Origin: Endomychus coccineus
Taxonomy: Eukaryota; Arthropoda; Insecta; Coleoptera; Endomychidae
Direction of reading: 5' to 3'
Length of the DNA: 64,000 bases
Assembly: GCA_958510875.1 (NCBI GenBank)
Contig: OY294069.1
Coordinates: 176,310,868 to 176,374,867, forward strand
Both the position numbers and the translations under genes were made by a program. Under the pieces are notes generated by a model. It ran no database searches. It saw only the letters and a program-made list of their open reading frames with translations, and was not told the DNA's origin. Of the stretch, positions 44,586 to 56,410 are shown one piece after another; positions within the stretch are counted from its first letter, which is position 1, and each line of letters starts with the position of its first letter.

Positions 44586-44810
44586 AAATTTTACCTATTA
44601 TATTTTTCTTTTAATTTTACTTAAAATAAATAATTTCTGTAAGAGTCGGCGTTTCTCCATTTCCATTTTTCCATGTTATATTCAAGGCATATAATTGCAT
44701 ATTTTGACAAATAAATGCATATTGTTGCATATTTCAAAGAAAAACTATGCATGTATATGCGCATATTTTAACTGAATTGACGTGAATATATTCCGCCCTT
44801 TAATTATTGT

Positions 44811-45124
44811 TATTCATGTTACGAAAATAGTGTTACTGAGATTATCTAAAGTAGAATTGGAAATCTTTCATTGATTTCAATATTTTGATAATCGGTTATC
44901 GTTTTTTTTGGATGGTTTTGGTGCTTACTTGTTGAAAATTCATATCTACAGTTTTAATAAAAAATACACTAAATAATAAATTTTCACAAACTTCGTTTTT
45001 ATTAAGCAAAACGTGACATGTTTCACCACACGGTGGCTTTATCAAACAATGGTTTTACAAACTGGGTTTATTCCTTAAGTATTAAAATGAAGAAGGAGAA
45101 GTTGTTTAATACTTTTCGTTTTTG
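44811..45124. other. Intergenic, nothing recognised
   Basis: No feature could be assigned. Confidence 0.4.
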
Positions 45125-45330
45125 TTTTATTTTGTTGGGAGCTAGTTGAAACCCTTTAAGGGCACCTTATGGTCCTGTAACCTTACATAAGGTAGTGTGG
45201 GAGTCTCTGAGTCCCGAAATTAATCACCTCAGATATACCCACCAAACACTCCACCTCGTGCGGTAGGCTTGATCCTGCAACCAGGGCAGTCTCGATGACA
45301 CTTAGGCTTGACGGCCCATTGGCCTATATA
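45125..45330 (-). mobile_element. SINE copy 2, lacking the tRNA head
   Basis: It matches the body of the SINE at 38185-38511 over about 200 bp (TTGAAACCCTTTAAGGGCAC and CTCGATGACACTTAGGCTTG are shared with small changes). The tRNA-like head is absent. Its 5' end abuts the GIY-YIG region of a Penelope-like fragment. Confidence 0.8.
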
Positions 45331-45735
45331 GAATTTGTCCCAATCTTCACACTCTATCTTGTATACTCCTGATTCTTGATCTTTTTTTATTCTCATCTTC
45401 GTTGATTTTAATATATTTGCCTACCGTATTATTTGATGTAAAAGTATTAAACTATAATTATGATTCTTAACTGTACTAGGGTGAACTGACTTCATTGCTT
45501 CATTATAATCTTTTTCCTTAAGTAAATCAATCACAATTTTATTGTTATAGCCATTATTAGTTGCTATCTGTTTATTAATTGAAAATTCCTTAAGATATTT
45601 TAATTCTGACATGAGAATATTAGCAAGTCTATGTATCATACTTTGAAGAGTAGACAGTTTATGTTGTATGTGGTGGTTTGAATTTTAGTGGATAATAATG
45701 ACCATATGTGAAGGCTTACAATATATTGATAAGGA
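45331..45735 (-). mobile_element. Penelope-like element fragment (RT end to GIY-YIG start)
   Basis: The minus strand reads MIHRLANILMSELKYLKEFS, then NNGYNNKIVIDLLKEKDYNE, and further downstream GVYKIECEDWDKFYIGQ, the GIY-YIG endonuclease signature of Penelope-like elements. The frame is cut at 45330 by the SINE. Confidence 0.75.
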
Positions 45736-46130
45736 TTCATTTATTGGCTTCGCTATGTTGACGATATATTAACATGCTTTAATGGAACACAAAGACAATT
45801 AGATTCTTTCATTCAACATTTGAATAATCTACACCCCAAAGTTAAATTCACGGTTGAAGTAGAAGTCAATCAAGCTATTAACTTTGGACTTAACCATAAC
45901 TGAATTAAATAGTAAACATTCCTTTTCAATATATCATAAGCCTTCATAAACGGACATTATTATCCACAAAAATTCAAACCACCTCAAACAACATAAACTG
46001 ACTGCTCTTCAAAGCATGATACATATACTTGGTACTATCCCCATGTCAGAAATAAATTATCATAAGGAATTTTCAATTATAAAACAGCAATTGATAATGT
46101 AATCTGTCTAGCTTGCATTGATCAGTAACA
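45730..46130 (+). mobile_element. Penelope-like element RT fragment
   Basis: Plus frame: YVDDILTCFNGTQRQLDSFI, then HLNNLHPKVKFTVEVE, followed by a degenerate INFLDL region. YVDD is the catalytic box of Penelope reverse transcriptase. It overlaps at its start with the minus-strand fragment, giving a head-to-head pair; blocks at 45640-45715 recur inverted at 45930-46025. Confidence 0.75.
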
Positions 46131-46384
46131 TTACAAATCAACAGTTTTGAATAACTGTTTCGCTCTCTCGGTGAGCTAAAAGTAGATAAATGTACTTGAT
46201 AATAAAATGCTTCATACTTTGTTTTTATCACTTATATTATAGAAACAATAACGTGATTTTAGTTTCGACAACTTGTTGTTTCATATTCAAAACCCTACAA
46301 ACGTACAGTAATATCAACGGATCAATAATTATGTTGAAGGGGGGGGGGGGAGTTAGTTAGCTACTATTTACGATGATAAGTGTC

Positions 46385-46690
46385 ATTATCATGCTCTAGT
46401 TTCATTTGCACTATTCCTTGTAAAATTTATGACCTGCTGAATTGAAATACTTCCAAGTGTGCGATTGTTCAAAAGAAGAAAGAAAGAAAGAATCTCAAAA
46501 TCATCTTTCAAATGATGATCAGTTCCTTCAATATGGTTTAAAGCTTTTGAATCTCCTTTCTTCAAATTAAAATGTTCCTTAATTCTAGTTTTGGAAGATC
46601 TTGATTTATAATTATGAGTCTTAACTGTACTAGGGTAAACTAACTTCATCGCTTCATTATAATCTTTTCTCTTAAGTAAATCAATCACAA
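46385..46690 (-). mobile_element. Penelope-like element C-terminal fragment
   Basis: Minus frame: IDLLKRKDYNEAMKLVYPST, then KTRIKEHFNLKKGDSKALNH and a HHLKDDFEIL block. The second half corresponds to the region after GIY-YIG (R-KEH...SK-A-H). The segment between is missing, so it is internally deleted. Confidence 0.7.
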
Positions 46691-46985
46691 TTTTTTCGTT
46701 ACTATCCCCATGTCAGAATTGAATTAGCATAAGGAATTTTCAATTATAAGACAGATAGAAACTAATACGGCTTTAACGAAAAAATTGTGATTGATTTACT
46801 TAAGAAAAAAGATTATAAAGAAACTGATCATCATTTAAAGTTGATTTTGTGATTCTCCATAAGTCAGTTGAAAGTAAAGTATTAAACAACTTAGAGAAAA
46901 TTGAAATTAATAAGTTTAAAAATACAGGAAATGAATCAGAAAGACTTTACCAATTCCCCATTATTAAATTTATTTTTAAGTAACT
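46690..46985 (+). mobile_element. Penelope-like element C-terminal fragment, opposite orientation
   Basis: Plus frame: EKIVIDLLKKKDYKETDHHL, then a C-terminal LNNLEKIEINKF stretch before the end near 46982. It starts within a few bases of the neighbouring minus-strand copy. Confidence 0.65.
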
Positions 46986-46989
46986 CTTA

Positions 46990-47600
46990 TCCTAATGTAC
47001 ACGTACCTCATTCATCCCCTCCTTCTTAATCTAATTTTAATATAATATAATCGATTAATTATCGCTTACTTTAACCTTTGTACACAATAACAACTTTCGG
47101 TCAATGCACTGCCAACAATGACAATAATCAAGCAGCGCCTACGAATAGGTAATATTTTACATATAGAGATTCAGTTGAATTGAAACATCCAGTGCAAAAG
47201 AAATTAGAACAGCTGTTCAAATTACTGTACCTTTTATGTTATCAATTGTAATTGAATAACAAACTTTGTATTTGGAAAAACGTTTGATTTATATTGATTA
47301 TTTTTAAAACGTAGTTGTACCTTCTAAAGTAAGGATTTCACAAATAAATTTTACAAGAGAAACATGTTTCAAAATTGATGTTTGTTTCCAGTGGGGTTCC
47401 GTTTTACTGAATTTTATACTATAAAAAAAGTAGAATTGAGGTAGTGACCTCCTTCGAAACCTATAAAAAGCGGGAACATTTCAATGCTGCTATTTTGTAT
47501 TTATTGGCCATCGTAAACTAACATCCCATATCAATTTTCATAAATAAATGGTAAGCCGTTTCTGAGCAACATTTAAAAAAAATGATTATTTTTAACTATC
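46990..47600. other. Intergenic, nothing recognised
   Basis: No coding or repeat features recognised. Confidence 0.4.
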
Positions 47601-47900
47601 AATTGATTGGGTCCATTGTGCGCCCCTTGACACAAGACTCAGTAAAACAGGCCTGAGGCAGCGTCAAACGTTTGGATTCTGTATAGACTGATGTCAGCTA
47701 GTGCTGGACATTCTTCAAGGATATAAGGGGCAGTTTCGTCCACCCTTCGCATCTACAACCTGGGTCTTCGACGATGCCCATTAAGTAGAGAACCACTTTT
47801 TGGCTAATTCTGCTCATATATAGAGGGGTTTTTGAGCGAGAATTCCGCGATGTGGAGCGTCAAATCGAAAGCCTCTGTATATCCAGTAGCTCTTTGATGA
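47600..47900 (-). mobile_element. LINE RNase H-end fragment (family C)
   Basis: Minus frames give LMGIVEDPGCRC, then after a frame change DETAPYILEECPALADISLY and ASGLFY before a stop. The EDP-CR-C...ETA-HIL-ECPAL pattern is the zinc-knuckle-like C-terminus of RNase H-bearing LINEs. Confidence 0.7.
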
Positions 47901-47903
47901 GGC

Positions 47904-48087
47904 CGTGGTGCCGGTGGTGTAAGGGTTTGAAGAAATAATCCAAACTAGCTCACTAGGATATTTTACACTCAGGACTTGTACTGATACGTGTTCTTAGATT
48001 CTTGATTGATCGGCTTACCCAGAGCGCCAACTGCTTTAGCCAAAAAAGTTAAGATAGAATCCTCAATCAAGAATTTCCGGCACCACG
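47904..48087. repeat. Short inverted-repeat element, 184 bp
   Basis: The outer tips CGTGGTGCCGG and CCGGCACCACG are exact inverses. A second inner pair (ATTCTTGATTGA/TCAATCAAGAAT) lies further in. Likely a small MITE; no target duplication is clear. Confidence 0.55.
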
Positions 48088-48089
48088 AG

Positions 48090-50925
48090 GTAAATGAATG
48101 TATCAATATCAGAGAAATGAAGACAAGTTTCAACTTAACAATTTGGTGTTGATCCTATAAGGAATTATAATTGGAACAAAATTAGTTTGATTAATAACAG
48201 ACTTATCTTATAAATTAACAAAGTTCAATACTGGAAACATTGAAAGTGAAACAAACTAGAATTCCTAATAATTTGATTACTACTTGAATTGAGATTATTA
48301 ATTAAATAAAGGAATATAATTTTTAAACCAAAGGTTTATATTTAAGAAATTAAATTGTACACGTCTCGATAGTTCAAACCCTGTAATACAGACAATAAGA
48401 GCAATACCTTGACCTCAAGTTCGAGTGACAAATAACTAAATCCGCAGGAATAATCAATATACTTCCACAACTGATCATGTTATCTTACCAAATTGTATAT
48501 TCAAAATTATCGGGCAGCTTCAATCAGTCCAGTTTTGCCATGACCGCGAGACATTCTTAACTATAACACCTCGTATCTTTATTTGGGTACACATATAGGT
48601 GGGTTAGCCTAAATCGACTCACTTTCGTCCCTAGAATGTATAACCAATCTTTTCGGGATATACTGTATAATGAAGCGTTAACTACTAGGAATATTCAAGG
48701 ACGTTATGTTAGGACGTTCGTAAGATTTAGCGACGTGAAATGAAATGTATAATAGACATAACCAGTAAGTTGGCAATTTTGTGTCGGTATGTGATTGTGG
48801 ATGCCATAACACACATAACTCAAGTGTGGGAAAATAAGCAAAACACCTGTACCTCTACTTAGTAGGCGTCGTTGTCGAATAGTTTCGAAATTTCAAGGGC
48901 CATTAAATCAGCTTTTTTAAATAAAGAAATGTCGAGCACCTCGACTAATCGTTCTGAAAGATTAAATTCACGTTGAAATTGTTTCGCAGCCCCAACCGTC
49001 CGTTCTGACCTGCATCAACTAAACACAAAAGTCAACAGTAACATATAGAAGCGGTCACTAACAAAAAAAAACCAATTTGTTAAAATAGATTTTCGTGAAA
49101 AATGACCGTTTTTATTATGATATATTACCACCTAACGAAGTTCAACTGTCTCTCGAAAATGAACACGCCGTTCTACGAATCTTGGCACTTGAAATACGTG
49201 AAAAATCTTCCCAGGATATTTATTTTTGTTATACTGTAAATTTAATCGATTCAAAAAGAAATCGTCGGAACTAGCGTGTGTTAGTTTGAGCCTCCATAGC
49301 TCTGATGCTCTTTTACGTGTAAAATGGTTCATCGGACATTTCTACATTGAACAATGCAAACATTCTCTTTACATCTTTGCTTTAAAAATATTAAGGGAAA
49401 TCATGAACAATTCCCAAATGTTGTGACGCAGCCGGGAGGATTTATTGAATGAAATGCTGGTTCAGTGAAACCTCTAAAAACGGTCAGTTTACGAATTCCT
49501 AATTCCAGTTAAATGGGAATAGTCATTATAAGAACCCTTCTAATGGAAATTTCGGAAATTAATTAAAGATGAGGAAAGGATAACGAACGAAGTCGAATGA
49601 ATCGGCTTATATGCATGGTTCAAGGTATGTCCTAGTATAGCGGCCAAATGGTAAATGAGATCCCCTGGATATTTTGAAACAAACTAGATATGATACTCCA
49701 AAACAGGCATAAAAATGCAATACAGTATCTGAAGCCATTTTCGTGTTATTGAGCAAAGCGGTCAGACGAAATACTAGACGCTATTTGTTTTGTTTCGGGC
49801 ACTGTTCAGTGCACTAACTACCTGGCCGATTGTAGAGAGAAATATACTGGAGGGTCTGTGGCAGCAGTACACTGAGTCCTAGCTACACATACTGAAAAAG
49901 TGACGACGGCATTTCTTTTATGCAACACAAGTGGCCTCCTATATTGCGTAAAAGGAGATTTTCTTCACCCGTGATCGGCTTATGCAAAAGTATTTCCACC
50001 TTCCGGCTCATACGGCAAGTTGTTGGCTTTTACATAGCGTTCGAACGATTTACTGTCTGGGGAACTAGACAGATTGCTTCTCGCGCTTCTTATTTGCTTA
50101 TGCGAAAGACGGAGTGAGGGTAGCTTGAAGTTTCTCTCTTTTCGGCTCACTTACTTACTCCGTCTTGACCCTTCTCTACCTCTTACAATTGATACATATG
50201 TATTGAGTTTTAATATCAATATATTCCGGATTTTCTAAAATAAGTGATTCAAATATATGTTGTACAAACAAAAGAAATGTTTATTCAGATAATTCTTAAG
50301 GTTATGCGGAATCGCACTTGATCCCGTTGAAATATTATATTGTGAATTTTACAATGGTTAGAAGAAGTAGATAAAAACAAAAGATAATCAATCACACTGA
50401 CGGCGAGCGCCAGGTCTAATGAATGTCGGCGTGACAAAGGAACGAAAAACGACGAATCATAAATTTCATTTGTTTTAAATAAATCAAATTCGTTAGACAA
50501 ACAATGACTCCGTTTTCTGATTAATTACGCCTAATCATTTGGTTGTTGATATTCTCTTGCCTTCAGTTAGACATAGTCTTCGTTAATGTCAAAGAAGTTA
50601 TTTGAATCGCTCGACAAGTCGAAATCAAGATTCGAATGCATGTTCCCAGGAACCAAACTCAAGTATTTTTATAAAATCTGTGTTTGTTGTGTATTGGTAT
50701 GTTAACGCGCCAGATCCGTATCTACTCGTTTTGGTGCCTGAGACAAACTCATAAACTTGCGTCCTTGATCTGTGAAATTGTTTTAAGTAATATCCTGAGT
50801 TAATAATATGTTAGGTAATCACCATTAAAAAAAATAAAACCTATTAGGAATGCCAACTGCATGTAACAAATTCATTTTAATTTATTTTCAAAAACATAAC
50901 ATAAAAAGGTATACCCTCAGAAGGT
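48090..50925. other. Intergenic, nothing recognised
   Basis: Short ORFs on both strands (for example near 49132-49426) have no motif. No repeat could be assigned. Confidence 0.4.
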
Positions 50926-50930
50926 ATGGT

Positions 50931-51289
50931 GAGACTTGGGGCAGACAGTATTATCAGATATCGGTTAGCATTGTCACTGTATTACCGACCGAAAGATCAC
51001 TGTATAGCGTGAGAGATCACTGTATTATCGGCCGCGAGATACATGTTTTAACATTCAGACACGTGTTTCGAAGCATGTGACCCTCTGTCAAAAGCAAGTG
51101 TCAAAACAACTGTCTGAATTTTGACGCAGGTAAACACGTGTCTGAATGTTGAAAGACACGTCAAACACGTGTCTGAATGTTGAAATTCTTGCCTCGATGC
51201 CGGTAATACAGTGACCTCTCGGCTGGTATTACAGTGACCATGCTTACCAATATCTGATGAGACTGTCTGCCCAAAGTCTTGCCATACCT
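50931..51289. repeat. Foldback MITE, about 360 bp
   Basis: The arms AAGGTATGGTGAGACTTGGG and the inverse (about 130 bp each) enclose a centre with repeated CACGTGTCTGAATGTTGAA units (two near-identical copies about 31 bp apart, near 51130 and 51162, plus inverse pieces). No ORF. Confidence 0.75.
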
Positions 51290-51504
51290 ACTACCCTCCA
51301 AACAACAACATCTATTTTATTCAAGTAACAGGACATGAAGTAGCCGCAGATGGAAATTCCGAAATGGATCAATATTTAGATCAGCCAGCAAGTACTGTGC
51401 GTAGATTTTGATACGTCGGATGCAGAAGAATTAATCATTCTGGGTTCAATGAGGCTACTTAGAGCACACGACTTAGGACCTGGAGTCACATACCGACCGG
51501 AGAC

Positions 51505-51649
51505 TTTGAATAATGAAATGCGTCTGTAGCCGACTTGTGTTTTTTTTAAATCTAACTAAAACTGCATAAAACATTGGATCGGTTGTTTTCTGCAGTTTTA
51601 ATTGGATTTTAAAAACACAAGTCGCTACAGACACATTTCATTAATCAAA
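51505..51649. repeat. Short foldback element, 145 bp
   Basis: Arms of about 60 bp (TTTGAATAATGAAATGCGTC and inverse) surround a ~26-base loop. Typical MITE hairpin. Confidence 0.7.
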
Positions 51650-51659
51650 ATATTCTATT

Positions 51660-53160
51660 CTTTTCTAAATCACATGGAAACACTAATTAACAAAACAATT
51701 TTCGATGAAGATATAAATCAAATATCCAAACGACAAAAAGGAAAATTCCATTTTATTTTTAGTAGTATTAAAGAATCAAAATACCAAGAAAACCTAACGC
51801 ACTAGAGGCGATAGGAGCTTATAATGAAGATTCTTGACCCTGGTATGAATTATATATAAATTCTCGGGAAATAGGTCACATTAACACTTATGCTTCATGT
51901 TTTCATCTTTACGTATGTTTCGGTCTCACGACCATCATCAGAAGACTCATTATGTCAAAAACCAGATTACTTAAAACTAATGGTATTAACACAAAGCGTC
52001 CTTATCGCACCAATTTCAATTGAAATGCCCACGTCACCAAAACAAAGAGAAACACGAATAATCGAAATTGTAACACATCAATGTTATAAGTATAATATAT
52101 CAAGAATCTGCTGGTTAGCAGTACTCTCAAAAAATACAAACTCATGTCAAACAAGGTCTATGAACGAATAAAAACGAGAACATTAGTTTCATGAATGTAC
52201 ATTTGAACCAGATGTTAAGATTTATGAGGTAATAGAAAAAGGTTTTTCAGCCTTTGGAAATATGCTTCTGACATTCTATACCTAAAATATACTTTTAACA
52301 TTATAAACACGCATATAGGAATTTCCAATAGTATCAATTAAATTTAGTTAGTATAAATATGACTTAATGTCTGAATATCTGTCCTATGATTTACAGATTT
52401 GGAGTCACGTTTTATGTGAATCATCTCCAGAATAGATCGTCAATAATAATTGGTAATAGGAGCGGCATGGGTTTGACTTGACCTCCTAAGAAAATTCCTA
52501 GATCCGGGCCTGCAATTACAATTTGGGCTGTTACTCATGAATCATCCTGTATAGAATAAGTAAATAAAATAATATCTTAAGATCATTTCAAATTGTTTAA
52601 TTAAATTCTAGTGATTCACTTAATGTGTATATGACCTCTTGGAAAAATCTAGAAAATATCGGTGCTGTTTTAACAGCCTTCGGAATGAAACGTGTACAAT
52701 GATATTTATTTTCGAACCGCCCGTACCCTATGTGCAGTTAATTTATTAGCCTGCCGATTGTATGTTGTCGTTGTGAAACGATTTGTGGTTTTTGTAACAA
52801 TAGAACACTTTAAATGTTTTGAATTTTATTGTTGGCTCTGTTATTTTAATATGAAACAGAAGGAATGTACGATTATCATATTATTTAAATTTGTAAGGCC
52901 GACAGGCCTAGCATCGATTACAATATAGCCAAGAAATTGTGGAAAATAATTACTAACAAATAGCTTCATTCGAATTGGGACGAAAAGGAATCGTAAAATT
53001 AACCAATTTAATTGTTAACAGTTGTTTGCCTTCTCGTTGGTATCATCATCAGACCAATGAAACTTTGAATCAAACACAGATCGTAAAATCTGTTAAAGAT
53101 GCGGTAAAATTCAAAAGGATCATTTGTGTAAATTAACCGAAGGGTAGATCACTAACTTCC
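51660..53160. other. Intergenic; isolated hAT-like end at about 52497-52512
   Basis: CCTAGATCCGGGCCTG looks like one terminal repeat of a hAT-type MITE (inverse CAGGCCCGGATCTAGG), but no partner was found. Nothing else recognised. Confidence 0.3.
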
Positions 53161-53169
53161 ATCAACCTC

Positions 53170-53950
53170 CTTTACACCACCGAAGTGGTTCTTTTCATGA
53201 GGAAAGGGGAACTAGAACCCTTATCAAAGATTTGTGTATTAGGGAGGACTTTGCACCTGAAATGCTCAGTGAAGTAGCTTGGAGTTATCCTCGATGCTAA
53301 ACTGAGCTGGAAAATGCACCTGGAAACCCGGGCGAAGAAGGTTGTTGCATCCTTATGACTAAGGGCATGTTGGAGAGCCTTGGCAAACACATGGGATTTA
53401 GGGCCACGAGTTCTGTACTGGATCCATACGGTCATGATCTGCCCAATTATGACCTAGGCAGATAACGGGTGCGATATGGACCACCAGCACTAGGGCCTGG
53501 AGGTCCTGGTGGGGATCGTCCCACGTAGCTCTACATTAAATCAGTGGCTGTGGGTACGACGTATTGGCTTGCTGGACTGGGTCATTGGGTAGAGGCACCT
53601 GACGGTCTTGGCTAAATTCGGGAGTGGGTTGCCATAAGCTGTCCGATCCTTCATCTAAAGCAGGATGCGATAGCGCCTGGAACCGTAAAGTGCGCGCAGT
53701 GCGAGAGCAATAGACAGGAAAGCACGGCACATGTGATGAAAGACTGCCAAGGTGAAAATACCTCTTCTGTGCCTCACAGAGGAAAAGTTTGGGGGATGTA
53801 CAAAATTATATCAGATGGGCGAAGGAATTGAACCTAGAGGAGGAGGAAGTAGCTATTGAAGCACAATAGAGAGACAGGACAAGAAAAGAAAGCAAAATTG
53901 AGAATGTAAGAGAAAGGCAGACAAAGTTAGAGAGGAAGAATGCAAAGCAT
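53170..53950 (+). mobile_element. LINE fragment (family D), thumb region and CCHC end
   Basis: Plus frames: a LGVILDAKLSWKMHLETRAK block and LANTWDLGPRVLYWIHTVMI, both typical of the region after the RT palm. Further on is CAQCESNRQESTAHVMKDC, a C-x2-C-x9-H-x4-C knuckle as found at LINE C-termini. An A/G-rich 3' part follows up to about 53950. Degenerate. Confidence 0.7.
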
Positions 53951-53959
53951 AAGACATAA

Positions 53960-55095
53960 AAAAATGAGGATCCCGCTAATTTTTATTTTAGGAGTGTGGA
54001 GGTTGGTGGGTTCCTCATGGCAGTGGTTTCGAGAGAAAAGTGGGTGAGGGTAATACGAATGCTTAAAATCCGCTGGATGGGAAGGCAGGGGTGAAAATCC
54101 TCACAGTTATTATCATGCTCTCATACAGTGACCGTCTGTACAACTGATAATTGTTTATTATAAAAGGACAAAAGGTTAGGAATTTCCCAATAGTTAACCT
54201 CAAGCCTCGATTAGGTAAATTTTCCTGAGAAACCATCAATAAACAAACCATTGTTTATTCTATTATTTACCCTAAATTTTATTACAGAAAGGTTTAGTAA
54301 AAGAAATATGAATAATATCATGGGTTGGTAGCATAACATTTAAAAAGGGCACAAAAAGGTGGAATCTACGAAAAAAGCAAAAATGTGTAAAAACACCTAG
54401 GATAGGCAAAATAGGCAAAAAAGGCAATTTGCCTATAATCTAAGTTTAACCTACTCAATATGTATATTATCAAAAAAAAATTGTAGTTATTATGACATAT
54501 GTTGATACTTTATAATTCCAAGTAAGTCGGTTCGATTGGCTCTACTTGAGACTAGAACTACATGGCGAATTTATTTCGATTGATACATCATAATTTCACA
54601 TTATAAAAACACCTAGCTGCTAAAGAAAGGTCGTGTTCGCTAACTAAGTACTCGCCGATTCCAAACAAGAACAAAGCTACAAAATGTAAAATCAGTTCAA
54701 GATTTAAATATTATCCCGGGTATATAGCGACATCTCTATTTGAGACCACACTAAGGCACATGAAGTGGATTCCAAATAAAACAAATGAAGTCTTATAACA
54801 ACTGCCAATTTGAATATATGTTGGCTTTTATTTTATTGCCTACTTGTGTTGTGTATAATCGACGAAATTTTTATCCATGCTGTGAACGTGACTCGAGATG
54901 AATAAAGACGATCCAAAAATATGAATCCTTATTCCACGACAGTATGTTTGATAAACAATGTGCCAAGTTTTATTAGAATCCACAAAGTGTTATTAGAATC
55001 CACAATAGACGATTTTTCTCGAATTTTTCCATTCAACTTCTCCATAAATATCATCAATTCAGTGAGGAAAATCCGGATTATGTAGTATGTGGTCT
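53960..55095. other. Intergenic, nothing recognised
   Basis: Contains a short run of AGGCAAAA-like units near 54393-54437. No gene. Confidence 0.4.
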
Positions 55096-55099
55096 ATGT

Positions 55100-55270
55100 G
55101 GATAACTGCTTCACAGAAACTTGGATTTATATTCCGTGCCAAGAGTTTCTTTCAACCCCAGCAGCTCCTCATGATCTACAAACCATAGATCCGACCTATA
55201 TTGAAGTACTGTTCACACGTTTGTAGATCGGCTCCCAAACATACGCTGAAGCTCTTGAGTCGGGAATTTC
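55100..55270 (+). mobile_element. LINE family A thumb fragment
   Basis: Plus frame: QKLGFIFRAKSFFQPQQLLM, then IYKP and IRPILKYCSHVC. Close in pattern to 29812-30060. Confidence 0.7.
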
Positions 55271-55539
55271 CATTCGTTCGTATTCCATTCCATTTTATTA
55301 TGGAGGTGGTTTTTAGATGTACATTGAAAAAGGTGAAAAGACGTTAATTGGGCAAAATAACAAGTCCGACTTGATCATATCGCGAAATGTGGGAAAAAGA
55401 CGTGGCGATGTCCAAAAGCCAATGGAAAAACCAAGTGCAAGGGGAACTATACACAATGGGGAATGACGACGTAGTGATGAAGAACACTTTTCTAATATAC
55501 AACCTTCTTTGGTGATTTTTCAACGGCTTTTCCCTACAC

Positions 55540-55620
55540 AGTACTTGCAAGCGTCTGAGCACTTAAAACCGGCATTGCTGCATCCGCAAGCTGCACCACA
55601 GTAATTATCGTATTTTTCTC
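55540..55620 (-). other. Cysteine-rich motif, fragment of an unrecognised protein
   Basis: The minus strand reads NYCGAACGCSNAGFKCSDAC followed by KYC. The spacing (C-x3-C-x-C-x6-C-x3-C-x2-C) resembles a CXC-type zinc motif at the C-terminus of some insect transposon-linked proteins. No start or larger domain could be identified. Confidence 0.35.
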
Positions 55621-55629
55621 TTCATGATA

Positions 55630-56275
55630 TTATCTTTATCCAACCCCAATCCAAGGGATTCAAGCCACTGTCCAACCAAGCCTGCACTTGAAAATAGGCT
55701 CTTAGGTCATGGAGATTCGCCGCATCAGGTGAAGATGGTGATGAAGGCAGACTAAGTATATTTGGTTACAAATTGAGTGAATTTTTTTAAATAGAGTCGC
55801 AGCAGCGTATCTGTGCGAATGACATCATCGTACAATGACACAAAGATGATTTGTCTCGCAGCTCCGACGCTTTGTTAATGGATGCAAGGTTTCTTCAGAA
55901 TTTCTGAAGTATTTCGCAAAATCTCATCCTTTGCGAGTAACCTACGCGAGTACGCTACACCTCGGAAGTGAGAGGCCAAGATGGTGTCACACCAGTTAAA
56001 AGCTACGATGCTGCAATCGGTAATTTCTTGTCAACTTTGGCGCCCTCTGCTTTTTTTACTTTTTGGTTGTAGTTGTTCTCTACAAATTTTGATTACAAAC
56101 TTTTTATCTATGATCTTACCAAAAATGCCCCTAATATGGGTTACAACTTTTTGTTCTTAAGCTCGTCACATGCAGATTTATGGAAAGTGTAGCTTCGGTC
56201 ATTTTTTTCCCATGGATGCCATATTTTCCTCACAAATTTACTGTACTATAAAGTACAGTTTGGATTGTAGTCTCG
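55630..56275. other. Intergenic, nothing recognised
   Basis: No gene or repeat recognised. Confidence 0.4.
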
Positions 56276-56279
56276 AGCG

Positions 56280-56410
56280 GCATGAACGCGCTGTCAGGGT
56301 GTTTCAGCCTTAGAGAAGCCAGTGTTGGTGTTTCTTTCTACCAGGATGTGAGATGCAGTATCGTCCACATCTCATCTACTACAGCCTGGGTCATCAACAA
56401 TGCCATGTTG
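56280..56410 (-). mobile_element. LINE RNase H-end fragment (family C)
   Basis: The minus strand matches the pattern of 47600-47900: a GIVDDPGC-like block, then a degenerate DDTASHILVE-like section. Strongly decayed. Confidence 0.5.

Larger units (their letters stand above)
42481..44802 (+). mobile_element. hAT transposon, 2.3 kb
   Basis: The ends TAAAGGGCGGAATATAT and the inverse are flanked by ATTATTAT and ATTATTGT (8 bp, one mismatch). Both subterminal regions are full of TGCATATTT words (about 42495-42600 and 44685-44770), as expected for transposase-binding repeats. A broken transposase frame runs on the plus strand between. Confidence 0.85.

Noticed and set aside
46339..46351. Run of about a dozen G as a possible G-quadruplex or telomere-like signal
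   Set aside because: A single homopolymer run without repeated G-tracts; more likely slippage or sequencing noise.
49132..49426. Overlapping ORFs on both strands
   Set aside because: No motif, low complexity and no supporting context; they are open by chance.
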